Source of the DNA: Eudromia elegans
Taxonomy: Eukaryota; Chordata; Aves; Tinamiformes; Tinamidae
Length of the DNA: 64,000 nucleotides
Assembly: GCA_003342815.1 (NCBI GenBank)
Contig: PTEX01000006.1
Location: forward strand, 2,797,338-2,861,337
Direction of reading: 5' to 3'
A program made the position numbers and the translations under genes. Each line of letters opens with the position of its first letter. Position 1 is the first letter of the stretch. The notes below the pieces were generated by a model that made no database searches, was not told where the DNA came from, and saw only the letters and a list, made by a program, of their open reading frames with translations. Of this stretch, positions 57,712 to 64,000 are shown piece by piece.

Positions 57712-60700
57712 TATGTATCATCAACTACCCTTTGACTATTTTATGCTAACAGAGTTCACATCCCTGCTGGAAAACATAACGCCATTGCATTTGATTTAGT
57801 AAGCTTACTGAGGGTTTACTCAGCTGCAAGCAATACTGCTGGTTGTTGCACAGTGTTTTACCATCTGACCACAGACACAAAGCTAGTACACAACAGGGAA
57901 AAACAGGAATCACACTTCTGAAATTTCTTTTCAAAATTTTGCTCTGGGACAATCAGCAATGTCTTTCAGCAATCATGAAACACCAAGAAGCAATTTTGAG
58001 CTAGCGAAGTGGTCAAGTTCAATGCTTTTTTTTCCCCATGGAGGACATCGTATAGTTGCCTTACAACTGCTGTATCATTTTCATGGAGTGAACCATGACC
58101 ATAGAAAAGATAAGTCCAAAGGCTGAGAGCCTAGAAGTGGTCATGCAGAAATTAGAGCCAGGAACTCAAACTCTGGGAAGGCATCAGTTCTCCGATCAGG
58201 GAGAAAATTGTTAATACTTACCTGTTCCAAGAGTGCCAGAAGAATGAGGTAACATCTTTGTAATAGAAGTGCATATTCTAAAAATATGTCCGTGTCACTG
58301 ATCAACAACGAAATCAAACCAAAACTTTGAATGAGATTCAAAACCATTACACACTAATATGAGGTTTACATAAATCTCATGCTTAGACTGGACATGTTTC
58401 TATTTGGTACAAATCAAAACAAGATTTACATCTGTGTTTTTCATAGGAAAAGAGTTTAAAACCTAAAACTGTCCTAGCATCTAGGCTTTGCTGTGATTTT
58501 TGGCAATAGATCCTTCTGAAATCCTTGCACCCAAGAAAAAAACTTCAGCCGTCGTTCACCGCTGTCAGGTCTCAGCAACTTAGCTGTCATGGAGAGGATC
58601 CAATACGATCCTGAGACACTGAGAACCTTTTTGAAATGCTGTTTTAAAGAAATTTGGTAGTTGGTGTAGTTGATGTTTTGTTTTTAAATCAATCCACTGT
58701 TACACTTTCAGTATGAACATGAGCTCCTCTTTTGTTTCCTTGTGTCAAAATGCCATCTTACTCATAGAATCTGATCCCTCTGAGTGCATTTGTATTAAAA
58801 AAAATAAGAGAAAGGAAAAAGGAAAGAAAAAGTCTGACCAGAAGAATTGCATGAGTCTTACTCAAGCCGAACCTTTTGAGCCACACGGCTAGATCCATGT
58901 CAAGGCAAAACAGGACGGCTATATACACGATGCTCACTCATTTGTTGAAGTGCTAAACTTGCATATCCCGGCAGTCATATGATATTCGCACTGAACTTTG
59001 AGAAGTATGCAGTCATGTCAGATGAGAACACAGCCCTAGGGCCCTCTGTGCCTCAGGTTTCAGTTCTGGTTTCAGGCTAGGAACTTTATCCTGTAATCTT
59101 TACTCAGACAATGAAGAAACTCTAGTCTCAGTGGAAGTCTGCTTTCTTCCCACTTCCCCTTTTCATGAGCTTGGCTTTCAGATAGGCTCTGAATAGACAT
59201 TGTGAAGCTCTTCAGTCTAATACCCTCAACATGCACCTCTCTGCCCCTGGCTGAAAGTCAGCACAAGGAGGGCGAGTTCCTCCCATATCAGGTGCTGCGA
59301 CCTACACAGCCAAGTGGGACAGCACATCCCTGGGGCCAGCTGTGCCTTGTAGCTGTGTGTGACTCTCAGCTCACAGCAAAAGCAAGGCACCATGAGTTCA
59401 CCAAAACTTAAAGACAAACCGACTCAAATTGCCTTTTTTTTAAACCCCTCCCGCTGCAGATAGGCAGATTTGTGCAGCCCGTCATCAGAGACAGTTGAAG
59501 GAACAATAACTTGTTATCTACGAGAGAACAAGTTTCATCCAGGGGCTCTGAGCGTTCAGAAGAATTGACCTCAGACCTCTAGGAGATGCATTTCTGCTTT
59601 TAAAAGGCTCAGTATTTATCTGTATCAGTTGTTTCCAATGAACCTAGTACTTTCTTCCCCCAACATTCCTTTTTTAACTATTGCATTCATACACAGAAAT
59701 CCTTGGCACTTCAATAAAACTGTTAAAAGAACACGAAGTTCATATGAGTAGACCACAGCACAGTGCAGTTATGCTTCAACATGACTGTCAAATTATTATT
59801 TTTCAATAATCAGCAGAAGAGACTTAATCTATTCTCATCCTTGGAAACCAAGTTGTTTTTTCACTGAGACTTAAAACAACAATAGCCTGCGCCAGACCCT
59901 GAGCATGGGAAACCTGAGCGTAGATGATTCGCATCAGGCTTTGCCGTTGCAGCCCCAGCACGGGCTGCTAGAAAGACTGTTGTCAGGCAAGTTTACATAC
60001 GCTCGGGCTTACCTTAGCTAAGTGTACTTACAGAAAAATTACAATTCAGACAGTACAAATAATAGTGAATAAGACTTGTTGGACATGTGGACAAAAACAC
60101 TGCACTATTTTTCCGCATTATGTGGAATATATATTCTTAACTATTTAAGAGCACTTAAAAAGAATCCCGCAACTCATGGCTGAAATCTTCGTTCCCAAAG
60201 ATGAAGCCAGAGACACACACTACCTGAGCCTTAACTACTACCTGTATAACAGCAGCTACCACCAATCTGTTCAGACTTTCCACGCACCACGTGCCAAGTG
60301 CACCATCTAGACACAGCATTAGTACCGCAGCCACGGCCCGCTAAAGCACCTTGCAGACATTCAGACATAAACTGCCCACGTTTCAAGCTGCTCATTCGCA
60401 GCTAGACAAAATTCAGAGATAGGCAGGAGGAGGCAAGTCTTGTACATAATCAGTTGGATATACTCAAGCAATGCTCATGGCAAGTGTGGCTCTGCAGGAG
60501 AAACATGAATATTGGTTGGGCAGAGCTTTGTGGGCAACCTTGGTTGGAACATTTTCAATGGGAACCGGCTCAGTTACAGATTCAGCGCTGCCCACAAGAG
60601 ACAGAACATATGTAACTGTTTATTGTAACTCCATCTGAAGACCTACTTAAGCTGATAGTTTAATGCTCCAGTACTTGTACCACAGTCTTAAATAACATTT

Positions 60701-61447
60701 TGTCCTCTTCTAAATCAAGTTTTCTTAAAGACTGGAGGGAAAGATGAACAGCAACAAATCTGCTCATGCTACAATCTTTTTTTTTCTTTTTTTAGGAAGT
60801 GTTACATCATGGTTCTACTCAAAACAAAAATGCATTGTGGCCCAGCTTCAGTCATCATCAGGCTATAGACAGCCCATCAAATGCCCAAACATTTAGGCTC
60901 TTCCTTGCTGATCAAACACTGGCTCCTATCAATCTCGTTTGAGTCTCTTCTCTTCCTTCTCTTTGACTTGTGAGGTACCCTGTAGGCACTCACTCCTAAC
61001 AGGATGGCCTGTTTCCAGCCATCTTGTAGTAGTCTCAGATGCCCTGCTGCCTGTAAGCAATAGAGTATCTCAAACCTGACCAGCATATGCAGGGAGAGCG
61101 GAAGAAAATAAAGAATTCCAAATTCTTTGCTTCTGCTAGCTATGCCACCTACTTAGATTTCCTCCCTTGCTCCAAGCTACTTAGGCCTGCTAGTCTGACA
61201 AGGCCCTTGCATTTTATTGTTTCTAGGTTAACTGGGTGGCCTTCATTCCTCTTCTGTCTTGGGACTTTGTGGAGGCTGTCCCACCACAGCATTTTACTTC
61301 ACATCCTTAAAGGAAATGCTTAGACTCACCATTCTTTTGTCTCTTTAAACCACGCTATTTCTCCTTTTTTCTTCTTTCTTTTTGTCTGAAAAAAAGTAAG
61401 CCACATGAAGCCCTTGGCTCAAGCTGTTATTGGATCATAGCTCAGTT
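57712..61447. other. Non-coding stretch, no gene seen
   Basis: No gene recognised. It contains an A-rich stretch near 58797-58831. ORFs are at most 69 codons. Confidence 0.65.
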
Positions 61448-61548
61448 CATTTGGACATATTCCTCCATTTCTAAGTGCTCTACAACCTCATTAGTTGTAA
61501 CTTAATGAGGTTGTAGAGCACTTAGAAATGGAGGAACATGTCCAAATG
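61448..61548. repeat. Near-perfect palindrome, 46-bp arms, 9-nt loop
   Basis: The left arm (61448-61493) and the right arm (61503-61548) are reverse complements at 45 of 46 positions with no gaps. The loop GTTGTAACT (61494-61502) can itself add about three pairs next to a one-base bulge. The sole mismatch is A versus C on the + strand, so in a minus-strand transcript it is a G-U wobble and the whole stem is paired. The flanks show no symmetry. Such identity means a recent origin, continued selection on pairing, gene-conversion-like correction or an assembly or amplification fold-back artefact. Confidence 0.95.
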
Positions 61549-63304
61549 GTTACTCTTATTTATGCTTAATAAAGTTTGGCATGCAGTTAGTCTCAAAGAT
61601 AGATGAATTTGAGATCCTGATCTATAGTGTGAAACGAGTCGCTTTAATCCCAATGCCATGGCACCTGCAAGATGTTATCAGTAGATATAATGATCCTAGA
61701 CCTAACTACTTAAACTGGAGAAGGTGACCAAATTTCCGTTTGTGCTTCACACCAAAATTTTGTGTCTTTAACAAAATTGATAACCTTCTCTATGCCTTTT
61801 TTTTTTTAATGGCTTTTCTGAAGAAGAAAGGATGAGGCCAAGGACTATACTGTTTTGTTTCCCCCATCCTTTTTACATCAGTATTTTTTGAATATTACTG
61901 CAGGATAGAGAGAAAATAAATAAATGAAAATTAGAAAAAACTTCCAGGCAGTATCATTGCAAAATCAGGGTTATGATGAACAAAGCATCAAAGGACAGAC
62001 GATAGTTTCATTGATACTCAGAAGGAGGATGACACTCTCAGGTAATAGCTACAGTCTAATCAAAATGTTGGACTACCTTAGTTGTCTCAGGGTGAGCAAG
62101 ACTTGTGAGTGCTGAACACTCTTCAGATGGGTGTCTGTGAAGGGACAGGGATAGCAAATCTTGCCAAATTGACTTCTCCTTCCTAGTTCCCCTCTTCAGT
62201 TCCACATATATCATACAAGAAAGCCCAAATTAAGATCTCCTTTGATGAACTTATTTGTTAGCAGTGTAACATCCCTGCAGTGTTTTAAAGATAACTTCCC
62301 CTAGCCAGGTCTCCGTATCAGACTTGGTCCCCTTAGAGTTCTCTCCCATCAAACAAGCTCTTGCTCAATATCTTACACTTTCATCTTGAGCTTCTAAGCA
62401 ATCCTTGTTCTCCTCAGCAAGGAGCCATCACTAATTCTCTCCCAGACTCAAAACTACGGGAAAGACTCCAACACTCCCAAAAAATGGGCTGCTTCTTATA
62501 TCTCCTAGCAATGCAGGCTCCCAGCCATCTGCTCTCAGTAATATCTCCTTAGTCCTCCAAGGCCCATTATTTAGGAAGAAAACCAGGCACAGGTGAGAGA
62601 CGAGGCTTAAATCCCTTAAAAGCTTACACTTGCCCCATGATAAAATGCAGGACTCCTGAAATATTTCCAGTAATTTAAACTCTGGAAGGTAGAGTGCAAT
62701 AACTCCAAAGAAAAACACATTTGTTTGGCCTGTGGAAGTATTAACCATTGCTTGCTAGAACTGTTTTAGATGTACAGCTCCCCCTGAATTGTGATATGTC
62801 TCTATCACAACTATGCTCTAGAAGCCTGGGTCAAGTTCTCCCTTTAATTTCAGTATAAAATAAATGAAAACACTTATTTCCTCCTTTCCAGTTTGGATAC
62901 TTTGGCAAGTCAATAAGACAGGGGAATGCAAATCAACATGTTGCCCAGGACATATGGTAAAATTATGATGAATATCATATTGCTGATAGCATCTAGGGGC
63001 ATCCTTTTGGGCTGCAAAACAAATCCAAGTAAAACAGAAGAGGGTAGGAGTGCAGTAGGATACTACAACTACTATTTTTTTCACCCAGAATTAGTATAAT
63101 TTATTTTCTTTATTTTTCTTTCTTTGGTCTACATTTTAACTCATTGACTGTACATTTAAACTATCTTCATTCATGTGATTTTACTTATTAAGTGCATATA
63201 ACTTTTGTTTGGTCTATCAAAACCCAGCTACAAATTAGATGAACGGATAAATTTTGTATACCAGAGAGTAGTACACCAAAATACAGCTGTATGTAGAGCT
63301 GCAT

Positions 63305-63332
63305 TGTGTTCATATGCATGTGTTCATATAGA
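63305..63332. repeat. 14-bp tandem duplication
   Basis: TGTGTTCATATGCA is followed directly by TGTGTTCATATAGA. Confidence 0.8.
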
Positions 63333-63868
63333 GTGGCAGAAAACCTACAGCAGGCATTCATGTTGTGGCAACCTTTCCAAAAGTATTATTAACTCACGAC
63401 TTTGTAGTAGTCATGTCTTTACTCGCTGATATAACTTGAAAGAAGCCTTACAATCCTCTTGGGGTATGACTGAAGCCTTGCCATGCAGACGTGGCTTGGG
63501 TTTTGCTGCATGTCACAGGTAATTCCTGCTCATGACATGGTAAGTGAAGAACCACAGGCAAGTTCTCATTCTTTTTTAACCTTCTCCCATTACAGATCAC
63601 TGTGGATAACGTACAAACTTTCTAACTCAAAATGTAGAAGGTGCATAATTTAAAAGGCTTGCAAATGATTCTCCGATCAAATACTGCCATCAAGTGGACA
63701 TGCACAGTAGAAGGCTACAAGTAAAAGGATATTGTTTTAAAAGCAGAAGCTGGAGAGAAGGCAGCTTAAAGTAGTATTCCCTCCCCGCCCCTTCTACGTT
63801 ACATACACCAAAGTATTTCAAAGCAAGGCTTGGTCTAGCCCAAATTTCTGGTTAAGCCTGGTTTAGTT

Positions 63869-63883
63869 TATGCATATATATAC

Positions 63884-63914
<31 letters not shown>
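63869..63914. repeat. Alternating TA/TG microsatellite, 46 nt
   Basis: Strict pyrimidine-purine alternation over 46 nt: a TA block, one CG step, a TG block and a second TA block. Sequences of this kind favour Z-DNA or cruciform extrusion under negative supercoiling. Confidence 0.92.
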
Positions 63915-63915
<1 letters not shown>

Positions 63916-64000
63916 AAATACCTCCTTCATATGTAAGCAACTTTAAAATTACTCAGATTTGCAAATATGAATCAATTGACTGAAAAAACACTGCTCTGAC

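Larger units (their letters stand above)
61549..64000. other. Non-coding stretch, no gene seen
   Basis: No gene recognised. It holds a 14-bp tandem duplication (63305-63332) and a long alternating dinucleotide tract (63869-63914). ORFs are at most 105 codons with no motif. Confidence 0.65.

Noticed and set aside
1-64000. CRISPR arrays, operons, riboswitches, bacterial insertion sequences and tRNA or rRNA genes
   Set aside because: None seen. The sequence is vertebrate nuclear DNA, no repeat-spacer array exists, and no tRNA-type B box with a matching A box and fold was found.

Overview
This is a vertebrate nuclear DNA window, almost certainly from a bird, and I find no protein-coding gene in it that I can name. 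The avian call rests mainly on the fragment at 31044-31122. It is a close match to the 3' end of the CR1 LINE in its usual bird form, including the octamer tail repeat seen as ATCACAGA on the + strand. The rest of the sequence is AT-rich, low in repeats, free of long ORFs and full of short homopolymer and microsatellite tracts. That is what an avian intron or intergenic desert looks like. The longest ORF is 156 codons and looks like chance. There are no operons, CRISPR arrays, tRNA or rRNA genes, or other bacterial features.

Layout. 1-5 kb: an old L2-clade LINE relic on the + strand (about 1540-2600, with broken pieces of its reverse transcriptase still readable), a CA/TA/TG tract (3673-3723) and an old CR1 piece (about 4785-4925). 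5-16 kb: mostly featureless, with a second, longer ancient CR1/L3-type relic (about 14125-14670), a short CR1-tail-like repeat (14963-14993) and an exon-like minus-strand ORF (10347-10546). 16-31 kb: a 17-unit CCTCT microsatellite (16266-16350), another exon-like minus-strand ORF (18558-18819), a candidate ancient SINE/LINE tail (25365-25450) and an unexplained, slightly GC-richer patch ending in the CR1 fragment. 31-46 kb: unique sequence with possible regulatory clusters (paired octamer motifs at 33248-33283, an E-box/GATA cluster at 45631-45696) and a 38-nt T run (39352-39389). 46-64 kb: an ancient amniote MIR-type SINE (about 47905-48045), two striking long inverted repeats (51227-51449 and 61448-61548), two CpG-rich patches (51655-51812, 57252-57530), several short tandem duplications and a 46-nt alternating purine-pyrimidine tract (63869-63914).

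The two long hairpins are the best candidates for something not explained by ordinary repeat annotation. The one at 61448-61548 has 46-nt arms with a single mismatch and a 9-nt loop. The one at 51227-51449 has 61-nt arms, 57 of 61 matching, and a 101-nt loop. In a minus-strand transcript the single mismatch of the first becomes a G-U wobble, so that stem would be fully paired. I see no evidence for a multi-gene system. All family assignments are by eye against remembered consensus features, without any database search.
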